Positions 1-10,019 of a stretch of DNA of 64,000 bases are shown here, in pieces. The translations under genes and the position numbers were made by a program. The stretch is from the NCBI GenBank assembly GCA_001695595.3, contig MBPM02000009.1, positions 372,001 through 436,000 on the forward strand, in the 5' to 3' direction. Origin of the DNA: Plasmopara viticola (lineage: Eukaryota > Oomycota > Peronosporomycetes > Peronosporales > Peronosporaceae). Each line of letters opens with the position of its first letter. Position 1 is the first letter of the stretch. A model generated the notes under the pieces. The model saw only the letters and a program-made list of their open reading frames with translations, did not search any database and was not told the DNA's origin.

Positions 1-404
1 AAACACTGTCGAAATTGCAAGAAATGAGTTAACTTTAAGTGTCCATAAAGTCATTTTAAGTCAGTCTTTGCAATAAGGTACCTAAAAAAAAATAAGACTG
101 GCGTCACTGCAGTCAAGTCACTCTTGAACACTTGATCTAGCAGCGCATTGTGCAGCGAGGTGGTGCTCCAGATGCCAAATTTGAGACTTTTGTGAAAATT
201 GGCCTCGCTAAACGACTTGAGCACGAAGCAGCGACAAGTGGCAGATGTGAACACGTCACGTACCAGTTCTGCTTGGTGCAGAATTGATGAATGGATCGGT
301 GAATGGTGCTCTCCTTGCGTATACTTCTGATTCTTGGAAAGCTCAAAGCGCGGGGCGAGCTTTGGCTTCCGCTTTTGCTTTTGCTTTTTCTCGAAATTTG
401 TCAT
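1..404 (-). CDS. YTH-domain RNA-binding protein, 5' exon(s), partial
   Basis: The frame opens with ATG at 404 and runs toward the left edge. Residues 1-55 are basic and low-complexity. From residue about 57 the text follows the YTH fold: FVLKSFSEANFHKSLKFGIW, then a short spacer and TPVLFFF. YTH domains read N6-methyladenosine in RNA through an aromatic cage; the Trp in FGIWST (residue 79) is at the position of the first cage Trp. The exon probably ends at 82: an AG/GTACCT donor there splits a codon whose first two bases AG would give the Ser that follows the FF strand in YTH proteins. The intron would start at 81 and the next exon is outside the window. Without splicing the frame stops at 51-53. 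The gene starts only 61 bp beyond the stop of the ankyrin gene, same strand. Family assignment is from motif recognition; the rest of the domain is not visible. Confidence 0.72.
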
Positions 405-465
405 TTTCGATGACTGGCCACCGCATTTAACCTCACTAACAATATACCCGTGCGACTTTGATAGA

Positions 466-1929
466 TTATAATTTTAGACTTTTAGAAATTGCATCCTGTG
501 CGTCAACATTAGTCAAGATCTTTGTACCAGAAGCACTAGCGTTCAACTCTTTTTGATCGTGCGTTTCTGCTTCTCGCAATTCTTCTTCTTTACGGCTTGA
601 AGAAGCCGATACATGGTCAACATTTACTTGATACTGTAATTTGTTGCTTGCCAATTGCAGCAATGCGTCTTGCTTGTTGCGCACAAGCACTTGCATTGCC
701 GTGTTTCCATCTCGATCTGTCATTTCTGCATCAGCTCCTGCTTCTAAAAGCAATTGGGCCACATCATGCCGTCGTTTACGAACTGCAAGTAGTAATGCAC
801 TCTCCTGTCGAGGTCCTGCACGAGCATTGATAAAAGCTGTGGCCAAAACTTCATCCTCAAAATTCTGTTGTTGTTTGTTTAATGCCGTTAATAAAGCTTG
901 ACAAAGAATCAGCAATCCATTTGCGGCTGCATAGTGAAGCGGTGTGAATCCCTGATGATTCATTGCCTGCCAACCTTCTGTCTCTATGTCACTCGATCTC
1001 CGACTTTGATGTTCAGACATCATGGCTTGAAGTAGCAGCAAACCACAATCCTCTTGCCCATGTTCACATGCTACTAATAATGCTGAACTCTTTGTTGCTC
1101 TGTCCCGCAAGGTCAAGTCTGCTTTTCGTTCTAAAAGTAGCGTCACTACGTTTGCATGCCCATATCGCAAAGCTAGTAGCAATGCTGTCGACCCGTCCGT
1201 TGTAGTAGAATTCAAAGCAGCTGTAGTAACAACTTGCTGGTCCACATCTGCGCCATGATCCAGCAAAAGACGAACAACGTCTGCGTGGCCATTGATACTT
1301 GCTGCAAGAAGAGGACTCAGTCGCAAATTGACATCTGCTGCCGAATTGTATACAGCTCCGATCTGTTCATCGATCGATTGAATGGTAGAGTTTGAGTCGG
1401 CGCTCTCTAATAGTCGCTTAACAAGTGGGGTCAGCCCTTCTAGACTGGCCAACAAGAGAGCTGTCACAGCTTTCTCGTTGCGAGCGTGGGGATTGGCACC
1501 ATGATTGAGCAACCATAGAGCAGCGTCGCAGTGTGCGTACTGCGCAGCGGAGATCAGCGGTGTACTCTCCCACATACCTCGAACATTAACCAGCTCTTCC
1601 CAAGCGTTCTCATTACTTGCGTCTTCCAGAACGTTGAAATTTGGTGGCCGTAGTACTTGATATTGCAGCAGCAAGGTTTCCATCGTTGCAATATCTCCAC
1701 GTTTTACAGCTTTCAAAAACTGCACATGAAGGTCAGCACGAGTCAAAGGCTCGTTTGGTACAAAAGTCGTGACAATTTGGGGACTAGTTGCTTGAGGATC
1801 GGGCACCAACGTATTGACCTTATGGTGCTTGCTTGTAGCATTTCTTTCGCTTGGTGGCACTGCATTCGTTGCAAGAAGAGAGAGTGGGAGCTGCGGCGCT
1901 ACGGAATTTCGCGAGATAAAGCTACCCAT
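466..1929 (-). CDS. Ankyrin-repeat protein, probably N-myristoylated
   Basis: This is an uninterrupted 487-residue frame from ATG at 1929. About eight ankyrin repeats can be read: residues ~121-150, 155-180, 204-230, 246-275, 280-305, 327-352, 375-404 and 408-430, with typical TPLxxAAxxGH and VVxLLLxxGADV pieces. Ankyrin repeats bind partner proteins. No kinase, BTB, PH or membrane segment is seen, so this looks like a pure adaptor. The N-terminus MGSFISR fits the N-myristoylation rule (Gly2, Ser6), suggesting membrane attachment; Arg7 adds positive charge. The C-terminus (440-487) is Ser/Glu/Lys-rich and probably disordered. It is one of four co-directional genes at 1-3.9 kb with 60-120 bp gaps. 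The start is chosen because it is the first ATG and gives the myristoylation signal. Gene reality is near certain; membrane targeting is inferred. Confidence 0.92.
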   Translation of the reverse strand: MGSFISRNSVAPQLPLSLLATNAVPPSERNATSKHHKVNTLVPDPQATSPQIVTTFVPNEPLTRADLHVQFLKAVKRGDIATMETLLLQYQVLRPPNFNVLEDASNENAWEELVNVRGMWESTPLISAAQYAHCDAALWLLNHGANPHARNEKAVTALLLASLEGLTPLVKRLLESADSNSTIQSIDEQIGAVYNSAADVNLRLSPLLAASINGHADVVRLLLDHGADVDQQVVTTAALNSTTTDGSTALLLALRYGHANVVTLLLERKADLTLRDRATKSSALLVACEHGQEDCGLLLLQAMMSEHQSRRSSDIETEGWQAMNHQGFTPLHYAAANGLLILCQALLTALNKQQQNFEDEVLATAFINARAGPRQESALLLAVRKRRHDVAQLLLEAGADAEMTDRDGNTAMQVLVRNKQDALLQLASNKLQYQVNVDHVSASSSRKEEELREAETHDQKELNASASGTKILTNVDAQDAISKSLKL

Positions 1930-1940
1930 GTCTGTATTGC

Positions 1941-1957
1941 TTCCAAATGCAGAGTAA
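1941..1957 (-). promoter_or_regulatory. Possible oomycete initiator-type core promoter of the ankyrin gene
   Basis: About 12 bases upstream of the ankyrin start codon, the minus strand reads TTACTCTGCATTTGG. It matches most positions of the oomycete initiator plus flanking region (TCATT-like part followed by CAWTTT). The match is imperfect in the TCATT half, so this is only a candidate transcription start. Confidence 0.3.
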
Positions 1958-2039
1958 GGTCATATCTATTGATAGTTAATGAAAACGAAATACTAAGAAT
2001 CGGACTACATCTTCCTCCTATTCTCGACTCACTAACTAC

Positions 2040-2459
2040 CTAGCCCAGTTTAAACAAAGAATCTCCAGCCTGTGCTTCAAACATGCGACGAGTACGTCGC
2101 TTTTGATCGTCTTGGCCCCCCATTCCGTGTGCAAAGTAATCGGATCGACTCTCAGAGTTATTGCCGCGTCGAACGATGGCGTGCGAGGTAGCCTGTTGCA
2201 ACGATTCCCGCGAGACTGACCCGGGTGCAATTGTTAAGCGATCACGTAGCTCTTGGGCAGCCGACGGTTTGGCGTAATACGATACCTGCGCCGCTCCCAT
2301 ATTGGCAAGCTTACGGTCATTGTTGCTACCTTCAGGAGTTTCACGGTGAGAGCGACGCGACTTGCGTTCGTCAAGGTAAGACAGCTGGTTTTCACCACTG
2401 CCAAAAATTAGCGACCCCATATTGGAACAATCTCCTGGTGGCTTGTTCGATCGCGACAT
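2040..2459 (-). CDS. Small basic conserved-looking protein, function unknown
   Basis: A 139-residue frame starts with ATG at 2459; an in-frame ATG two codons upstream at 2465 is the alternative. The protein is hydrophilic, rich in Arg, Ser, Asn and Gln, without signal peptide or membrane segment, and is probably largely disordered. Its N-terminus (SNKPPGDCSN..SLIFG) weakly recalls the PPGG..FG motif of the Jupiter/HN1 microtubule-associated family, but this is too short to name it. It lies between two convincing genes on the same strand, 110 bp before the ankyrin start and about 120 bp after the RS-rich gene, in a block where every gap is short. That spacing is the main support for it being real. 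Confidence 0.6.
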   Translation of the reverse strand: MSRSNKPPGDCSNMGSLIFGSGENQLSYLDERKSRRSHRETPEGSNNDRKLANMGAAQVSYYAKPSAAQELRDRLTIAPGSVSRESLQQATSHAIVRRGNNSESRSDYFAHGMGGQDDQKRRTRRMFEAQAGDSLFKLG

Positions 2460-2584
2460 TTGCAATACTATTGTTGCAAGTTTTAATCGGATACTTTGAT
2501 TGTGTCAGTGTCTTATGAGACGACAATCTTCTAATTGAATCTTTAGTTATAGTGAGTATTATCGAAGCGAAACCATCGCTTAAT

Positions 2585-3908
2585 CTATTTGTATCTGCGA
2601 CGGCGGATTTGATGGGAAAGATCAGAACGAACCCCGTGACGATCGCAATTTATGCTAACGCTTCGGCGTTTCGAGTCACGGCATGTCAAACGTCGCGAAC
2701 TCGCCTCTCGGTTTCGACTTCGACTTCGACTCCTGCGGTGACGATCTTTTTTGTCGAGTCTATTCACATCCGGACGTCTACGATGTGCACCGATGTGACA
2801 GTTTGAGTTGCACCGGCTTCGTGATCTGGATCTCGACGTTTTACGACGCTTCTTGCTTGAGATCCTTGACTCGCTCTGGTATCGGCTTCGATTGCGTACT
2901 TCAAGTGCGTCCGTAAAGTTCCACCAATCCACCCCTTTACGACAACCCGATCGACGATTGCTCACGCCAGCACTGTTCTCATCTTCACCATAAAATCCAC
3001 CTCCCAGCCCTAGTTCCCGACCTGTATCTTGACTGAGACCAATCATGTGTTTCTCAATCATTTCGCGGTAGGCAGCAGGACCGGTCTTTGTCCCCACTTT
3101 TTTTCTATAAGAAGCACGACGCCGCTTATAATCGTACTCTGCAGTTAAATTTAATTGTGGTGGAGCATTTATTGGCCTTTCATTTGCAACTTGAGGCACA
3201 CGATCTGTGGTGGCAGAGGGGGCACGTGTCCCGTCAGTCTTCTGTATTGACCAGGTAAAGTGCCATTAGCTTAGTTAGGCAAGCTACTTGCTTTTTACAA
3301 CGTACAAATACAGAATGCAATCCAATCTCGACAATCATGAATTTCCAGAGTCCAAGCACAATATTCTATTAGCCCAAACGTATCGTCAATATTCCGAAAA
3401 AATCGTTAGAACATGCACAACTTACAGCAACATTATTGCCGAGAAACTCTTGTAGTTCCAGCACAAGCGAATCAGGCTGGCAAAAGTCTGGGTGATCAAG
3501 CAGTCCTACCACATAATTTACCAACTCATCGTCGAGTTGATCACTCATTAGAACTCCAGACCGATGTAATTCAGTATTTAACCACCGCCGCAACGACACT
3601 TCTGCAACTAACTCGCGTTCAGTGTCCTTTATAGTTGCAAATGACCGCGGGATACGCTGCCACGCTTGCACTTGCTGGTAAAATGTCCCTACAGAAGTAA
3701 AAATTTGTCGAATTGCAGCGATTACTCCTTGGTGCTCAACACCAACGTCTTGTTCGTCGACTTCAGGCACCAGCAAGCTCTGTACCCTAGGGGTACGGCT
3801 ATCCTGCGTACCCTGTACCTCTCTTTCCACACTACTTTCTGTAGACCGATACGTAATTGTATCCAGATCATTGTACTTGCCATAATAGAACTGTCCGTGC
3901 AAGGCCTC
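2585..3908 (-). CDS. Three-exon nuclear protein: PWI-like helical domain plus RS-rich tail
   Basis: Three open frames join in phase through two introns (3366-3425 and 3242-3305). Exon 1 ends at 3426, exon 2 is 3365-3306 (exactly 20 codons), and exon 3 is 3241-2585. The first part ends in a helical segment (SDQLDDELVNYVVGLLDHPD, then EFLGNN, then exon 2 with VLGLWKFMIVE) that resembles the PWI/PWI-like fold of splicing factors such as RBM25 and SRRM1. Exon 3 begins with a basic stretch (EYDYKRRRASYRKKVGTKTG) and ends in an Arg/Ser-rich tail of about 90 residues. A role in pre-mRNA processing in the nucleus is inferred from this architecture. The true start is not resolved: the open frame begins after a TGA at about 3915 and contains no early ATG, so a further 5' exon is likely. 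Similar proteins not excluded. Confidence 0.7.
3242..3305 (-). other. Intron 2 of the PWI/RS gene (64 bp)
   Basis: The donor is GTACGT, a CTAACTAAGC branch-like motif lies inside, and the acceptor is TCAATACAG. The intron contains in-frame stops, and its removal joins exon 2 in phase 0 to the RS-rich exon. Confidence 0.65.
3366..3425 (-). other. Intron 1 of the PWI/RS gene (60 bp)
   Basis: The donor is a perfect GTAAGT directly after codons for NNVA. A CTAAC branch-like motif follows and the acceptor is TTGGGCTAATAG. Removing it keeps the frame open into exon 2. Confidence 0.7.
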
Positions 3909-4052
3909 ACAGTGTCATTTTTCAGACACTTGAAACATGCATCAAATTTCTTACAGCTGCATTATTAATGACTTCAGGGCGTCGTTCTCCGTGACATTTC
4001 CGCTATTATCAGAAGCATCAAAATGGTAATGTTAACGTCTTCTGATTTCAGA

Positions 4053-4355
4053 TCAATGGTAACACCGTACTAAATGCGTCTGTAACGAAGCGTTTGGCAC
4101 AAAGTGTTCGTTTGGACCTGCTCCACAAGAGACAAAGTCTACCGCAGGCTTAATCTTAACCCCTGTCGTCTCAAGTAGCGTCTCTAGCGCATTGAGCGCT
4201 TGCGTTGCGTATGCTGCATAAGCTGCTGCCATTCTTTTCGTCGAGCCAGTGCTTTTGATTGTACCATTTGTGGAAATTTTGAGTGCGCTATTAGTCATTT
4301 GATTGGCTTGAAATTGAAATAATGATTCTTGATTCGATAAAAGTAGCAATTGCAT
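4053..4355 (-). CDS. Hypothetical 100-residue protein
   Basis: This frame opens at ATG 4355; a second Met at about 4298 is also possible. It contains an Ala-rich helix (MAAAYAAYATQALNALETLL) and a short C-terminal part with FVSCGAGPNEHFVPNASLQ. It has no recognisable family. It would be divergent from the mariner-derived gene with only 36 bp between start codons, so both would share a very small promoter. The sequence has ordinary composition and lies in the gene-dense block, which supports it. It could instead be one exon of a larger gene, since the 3' end (4000-4060) has AG/GT dinucleotides that might be splice sites. Confidence 0.4.
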   Translation of the reverse strand: MQLLLLSNQESLFQFQANQMTNSALKISTNGTIKSTGSTKRMAAAYAAYATQALNALETLLETTGVKIKPAVDFVSCGAGPNEHFVPNASLQTHLVRCYH

Positions 4356-4391
4356 AAACAAAAGGCGGCAAACATAGTCGACCAGTCCGCG

Positions 4392-5030
4392 ATGGAGTCT
4401 CCTGCAACCGCGATCACTGCTTCCCTGCAGACCATGGATCTGGCGCAGGTGGCTACTTTTCAGTCAGCCAACTCCATAATTGCACCGGATAAAAGGCCAA
4501 AAATGACACTAAACGACGTAGATGAATCACCTAAACTACCCGAAATGACGCTAGAGACACTGCAAGAGGCTATAGCAATCCCTATGGGACCTTTGGCTGA
4601 TGAATCATCCGTCAATTCGTCTAAAGAAAAGCGGAAGAACCTCACAGACCAGCAGCGCGTGGCGATTGTCCACTATCTATTGGCAAATAGTGCCGGTGGA
4701 CGTCTCAAGCATGGGGATATGAAGGCAGCAGCTACTTTCTTTGGAGTGCACCGTGCAACGATCCGACGTCTTTGGAAATTGCACACGGCTACAAATACGA
4801 TGGAAGGACTGGCAGGTAATGTTGCCAGTCGGATCAAAGGCCATTCGGGACGAAAGCCAAAGGTGCCGGATGAAGAGCTTAAGGCACGCATTGGAGCGGT
4901 TCCAGCAGAGCGTCGAATGACTGGAAGGGGACTTTCGACCGCTTTGGGAGTTAGCAATAGTGTGATCGTGCGACTTATTAAGAGTGGCAAGCTGCGACGG
5001 CACCCTAAGAAGCTGCACTACATTATGTGA
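4392..5030 (+). CDS. Mariner-type transposase DNA-binding region, free-standing (domesticated or truncated)
   Basis: The 212-residue frame starts at ATG 4392. Residues 1-80 are an unrecognised acidic leader. Residues ~84-130 (NLTDQQRVAIVHYLL, then GDMKAAATFFGVHRATIRRL) form the first helix-turn-helix of the plant/oomycete mariner-like transposases; residues ~155-200 (GRKPKVPDEELKARI, then RRMTGRGLSTALGVSNSVI) form the second. After RRHPKKLHYIM the frame stops where the DDD catalytic domain would begin, and no continuation is seen downstream. No terminal inverted repeats are visible around it. The clean frame inside a block of normal genes suggests retention as a DNA-binding protein; a recent truncation is the alternative. 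Function as a regulator is inference. Confidence 0.65.
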   Translation: MESPATAITASLQTMDLAQVATFQSANSIIAPDKRPKMTLNDVDESPKLPEMTLETLQEAIAIPMGPLADESSVNSSKEKRKNLTDQQRVAIVHYLLANSAGGRLKHGDMKAAATFFGVHRATIRRLWKLHTATNTMEGLAGNVASRIKGHSGRKPKVPDEELKARIGAVPAERRMTGRGLSTALGVSNSVIVRLIKSGKLRRHPKKLHYIM

Positions 5031-8000
5031 GGAAGTGCCGTACTGAGTGTAAACACAGGAAGCCAAGACAAATACGCGAGAGTAGCATAAAATAGTATGA
5101 GTGGCATAAAATCTATAAATATAAGTGGTCTGTTCATACTTAGTAAGAATTGTAGAAATCGTAGGAATATACGGAAGGATGGATTACAATAATACTCTGT
5201 TAAATAAATTAGTCTTCAACTATCGTACACTTCGAGACCAGCAGTCGTTTATGGATAGAGCGTACATCTTCTCGCACGCCTCCTCTGTGCATAAAGCCGT
5301 GCGACGCCATCGCACGTTTCAGAGACTCCGGAGTAGATCGTACAACTTTTCTTATCTGATATGTCCTTGAATGAATACAAAAACAACTTTTTTCGTCTTG
5401 ATGAAGGAGGAAGAGACGCCGCTGGACATCCTACTTCACCCGAGGGTTTCGTGTTTTGAGAGCACATTGAGGAACAGCGGCCAGCAACAGTTTTTTAGGT
5501 GAAGTTTAAGCTCCGTCACCGCTCATGTTTTCGAGGGGAGGTGTTAACTTTACAAATATATCAGTGAAGCATTAAGCTGACGGCGTCCGTTACTGGGGCG
5601 TCACTCCGCAAGCAAATCAAGGTGACTGTGTTCATAAATGGCTTTATAGTTGGCCAGATCCGCACGTAACACTTTGACGTGCAGGCAGCGATGATGGAAA
5701 AGGTGACCCAAATTGCTTTTCCAAGAAGTACTGCCTTCTATATGGCACTTTCTCAGCCTACACGACTTTGTGCAGGGTGTGTATACCCGCCTACTATTAT
5801 TCCAGCTTAACGGACTCAAGAGATGATGCGCAAAACAAATTATGGAGTGGGCGTATCACATGTGCCTGTCATAAAGAGGACTGCATAGTGGATCTTTTGT
5901 CCAAATTATCTCAAAAATCATTATTTTTTTTTGTTTTGAGCTCGAGCTGAAAATCTGAAAAAAAAACAGTATACCAAGCTCTTTCATCATAAGCGTCAGC
6001 AGCACTTACTTTTTCTAGAATCTTAGGTGCCGAAGAGTGTTAAGTAACAGGATGTCTTTTCCGCCGAGGCGTTTAAACACGAATGTGGCATTATGGCGCA
6101 CATACTTTCAAGTAGACATATGTATTTTCTTTCAAATGATCTAGTCTACTGCTATTATCAGCAAGTAAGTTCGATAGAAACAGCGTTTGCTAAAAGCAGC
6201 GTTTAGCCGTGGATCCCTATCACGTTGAAAGTCCATCAACAGTCTTGCTCAACCCGAAACGGCTAAATTGGTACCAGATACACCATCGTCAAACACACAT
6301 TACTGCGTTCGTGTTGTTATTAACTTTCAGACAGTAAAGTCGAAGTTGAGGCCTCCGGAATTCCAACCGTCTGCCAGTACTTTAAAGGAGCCGATGTGTG
6401 AGCCACGGGCTTGACCCTTCTCGAGTTTAACAATTCTCACAAGTCTTCACAAAAACTAGTACATGCAAACCATTGAAGGCCTACTTAACTAAGGATGGCT
6501 CAATATTCGATCTACTTTACAACATGTGCTGAGTTATTTTTATCAATTGTAATTGTTTGCTGGCGCGCGAAAATTCTCAGCGGTAGGAGTCCATCGGACT
6601 GTAGAATGGATCCTTACAATTTCATTCATTTTCAGGTACAAATAGCGGCACAGCACTTCTTTTTTCTGCATCGACTGCTGTAAACCTTTATTTGCCTTAG
6701 CTATACCAATCGTGGGACTTAATTTCTCCCTTGAAGGGTGGCCAGCCCCTACTGTCGATCAGCTTTATTTTAATTCTAGAAACAAGACGTTGTCTAAAAG
6801 TATATAAGTAACCGCCTAGAGAAAATAATCAATAAGTTTGTATCAACTTGAACGAAAAAGAAATTGTTATAGGGGGAGAGGTATAATCGGATTTTACTCA
6901 AAAAGACATTGTAGTAAGCACGAACAAAATAAACAAATTTAATGAACATTTTACGGCCTACAAAGTGCATGGGTCGATGACCACCATCGAGACTTCCAAG
7001 GAGATAGTGACATGTCCACATTTTTGGCATTGCGATTCTCATCAAGTATCATGCAATCTACAAGACCCCCCTCCGCACACTTTGAAGCGTTGCCTCGCTT
7101 CCGGTCTTGCTATTAAGGCAAACACGGGTGACTGTAATTCGGCTGAAAATGTTCATAGCCAATAGCATATTAATATTAAGTCTAATGGGCTGAGTATCCA
7201 TATGTGCGATTTGGATAGCGGGTCAATCCTGCACCTTACTTCGCAGAAAAGCGACTTCTCGAAGCTATTAAGACCCTTCGCGCCGAGACAGTATGGCCAA
7301 GAAAACCTTTTTACGTCTAAAGCGCTTCGGCGTTTCGGTATCGTCCCGAAGAAGTCGCGACCTAATCATCTGCGATGACCCCGAAACCAATATGAAGTGT
7401 ATAAATTTGATCGCACAGGCGCAATGCTCTTCGCGAAAAGATGCAAGGCCGATATTAACACGCTCCTTGGCTGCCATGGCTTGCGGCAGAGCTCAGAATG
7501 AAGCAGATGCGCTTTCACGGGAACCACAAACTTCATTCGTGTTCAGCTCATGGAAACCGCTTGTGCGCCAATGATAAGATTATTTCAAAATTGTTACAAT
7601 AGAGCATCATATACAATTGTAAAATACACGCAGGAATTTCAACTAATGTGTGAGTGGTGCTTATGGCCGCACTTGAGGGTATGGCAGACTCTGCTGTAGT
7701 TATTCGCTTATAGAAAGCGTAAGGTTAGGCCACTAATCTTTACTGCACACAATTAACAGCTAGGATTAATTTTGATATTATGACGTAATTAGGTTCTCAT
7801 GTTTCAAATGCGGACTGAGCTTTATTTGGCTGTGAAGTAATCTTAAAGAGTAATTTATAGCATAGCAGCTCCTACCAATATGGATCAAGCATTGGCTATT
7901 CGATGATGTGCTGAATTTCTGTTAGCTCCTTAAGTACTACGTCCTGTCTTCTTATCTATGCTCTGACTATCACCTTGCTCATGTTACACAACATCATTAT

Positions 8001-8800
8001 ATTACCGGCTAGTGGGACGCAAACTAGGTTCGTGTGATCCCAGTAAGTTTTTCTTCATAAAGACTTAAGCTTTCTTAATCCTTTCTATTAGCCAAACAAT
8101 TCAAGTTGAGGCCTTCTATCTACGATATATCACCGGTTCTCAGAAGTCCGTACATAGCCTTACAGCCTACTACAAAAGCATAGTTTACATCAACCGACCA
8201 CCTTGTCTATACCTAATGCATCGTTGGGGTTTATAGCCGAGAACATTCATAAACTCGAGCCAAGCTTACAGCGATGCCGTCAAATGACGATTCGGTGGCT
8301 CGCAGAAAACTCTTGCGCTACTTGTGCAAGTCACCTTGAACAAGTATCCTGCCTCATGGTCGGGGACAACCGTCAACATTTAGAAGGACCCGTCAACATC
8401 GAGTATGACCCTTTAAATTCGAGAACGACCCGCCAACCTCGGTATCTAATGATCTTGAGTGTAGATGCTCTTCTCAACGAAGTTCGAGATCTGCTCGTGA
8501 GCCTACGTCGCATATCGCGTGCTCGCGACAGTATGCCTTTCAACGTAGCATCTCCCGTACTTGTTTCCTCGTCGAACGCTTGTGTTCGATGGTGGCCACT
8601 AGTTTGGATGAGGCAAATGAAAACAAGGTGCAGTCACAGATGTACCAATCTTGCTTAATTTAAAGCTTGAGGACAAATCACAAGCTTCTATATATACGGG
8701 TTTGAGTGCCTATGAAGTTGAAGCTCCAGTCTCGAATAACGCATAGCGTGAGACACGAACAGTTTCAACAGTCATACGGTTTGTTTTGCAGTAATTTTCC
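5031..8800. other. Gene-poor stretch, no supportable gene
   Basis: Only short frames without family signals are found on either strand. Composition turns AT-rich, with poly-A/T runs (for example 5920-5970). One 93-codon frame near 7293-7574 carries NEADALSREP, faintly like the end of a retroelement RNase H, but nothing around it supports that. This is treated as decayed intergenic sequence. Confidence 0.5.
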
Positions 8801-9075
8801 TATGCGGTTTGCGTACTTATTTGCAGGCTCAAAGTAGCGGAGGATCGGTGCAGGCGCTCACGCCTCATGCAGCGTCTGAAATTACCAAAAAGCTCTGCTC
8901 GGACTTTGCTTTAGAATTAGCGAGGTCAACATTGCGTCAAAGGCTAGTTGCTTGTCGTTCTGCGACCTATCTGTCCGCAACATCATGCTCGCGGAATATT
9001 AGCTTTGCAGCGAACACGTGGAACCTCGCTATGAGCTCTGATCGTTCCCTCAGCAACTCCGACTCTAGCGGTTGA
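8800..9075 (+). repeat. Relic of an unidentified repeat ORF (block S, plus orientation)
   Basis: The + strand here reads VACRSATYLSATSCSRN and following residues. The same region occurs on the minus strand at 39.05-39.45 kb (DCRPATYLAASLYSREHWLP) and at 20.4-20.9 kb (KCRTATYLVQQHYHVS). At DNA level the word CTGCGACCTA sits in the same context in all three. The protein family is not recognised; a retroelement Gag or ORF1 would fit a dispersed repeat. Confidence 0.45.
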
Positions 9076-10019
9076 TAGCGCAGTCTTGCCGAAGACGCTA
9101 GTCAGTGGGTACGACGCTTGAGAGATACTACTAAAGTTGAATCTCATACTCTTCTGAGCTTTTGGATGGGATTTTACCCCCCCCCCTTTCACGAGAGACG
9201 GACTGAATTTGACTGTGAGGACGCCGTCGCGCAAAATTCTCACCCTTTTTATCGAAGCGAGGGAAAGATGAGCGATATTGCTCACAGCTATCGTCTGGCA
9301 GCGCTTCTCAGGAGTTGTCGAGCCGTCCGAAAAAATTGACATCTTCTACCTAGGCATGCACTAGGCGCCCCAAAATTGACATATTGGGTCCAGCTATTGG
9401 GTCAGCTTCCCGTAGCTGCCCCCGCGCGCTCACGGTCTAATAAACCCATAGAATAGTCTATTATTTCAGCTAATAGATCATAGAATTATGCGTGAAATAC
9501 GGTAAGTTAAGAGCCAACATTTACGGAATTTCAGGTTTGAGCATGCACTATTGTTTATTCTAAAATAGGGTTTTATTGTCGTGTGTTTGAAAGCAATGAC
9601 TATTGCATTATGCTTTCTAGAAGTTGACATGTTTTTAGCATTACTACATTTGCTATTATAAAATAAATTTGGGTCAACAAAAATAAAGACGGTTTGCAAA
9701 TAAATTCGAGTAACTTTCGGAGAAAGAAGTATTACATCGTACGTTTCCCATTGTACCTTATACATAATATGTTAGAGCTGGTATTGAACTGCAGATCAAA
9801 TACACTTATTTATACCAAATTTATCTATGACACCATAGATCAGATGGTGCCCCCGCATTCATTCGTGCTTAAGGTGGAAGATTGTTACATGGCGACCAAT
9901 TGCTGAGTGGCAAGGTCCGAATTTTTGGCTGAGTAGTATAGATATATGATTTTGTAAAGTCCATGGTACGACAGATTTTGTTTGACATGAAACAGATTCT
10001 GATCCATCACATTGACCAC
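9076..10019. other. Intergenic, decayed sequence
   Basis: It contains a C10-type homopolymer at about 9177-9187 and AT-rich DNA. No supportable gene or RNA is seen. Confidence 0.5.

Noticed and set aside
1657..2043. 128-codon plus-strand frame
   Set aside because: It lies opposite the ankyrin gene and has no independent start context or domain.
4673..5066. Two minus-strand frames of 105 and 129 codons
   Set aside because: They are antisense shadows of the mariner-derived helix-turn-helix gene.
7293..7574. 93-codon frame with NEADALSREP, like the end of a gypsy RNase H
   Set aside because: One short motif only; no other pol pieces nearby in either direction.
8203..8658. 151-codon plus-strand frame as a gene
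   Set aside because: No family motif and no homolog elsewhere in the window; composition is like the surrounding decayed DNA.
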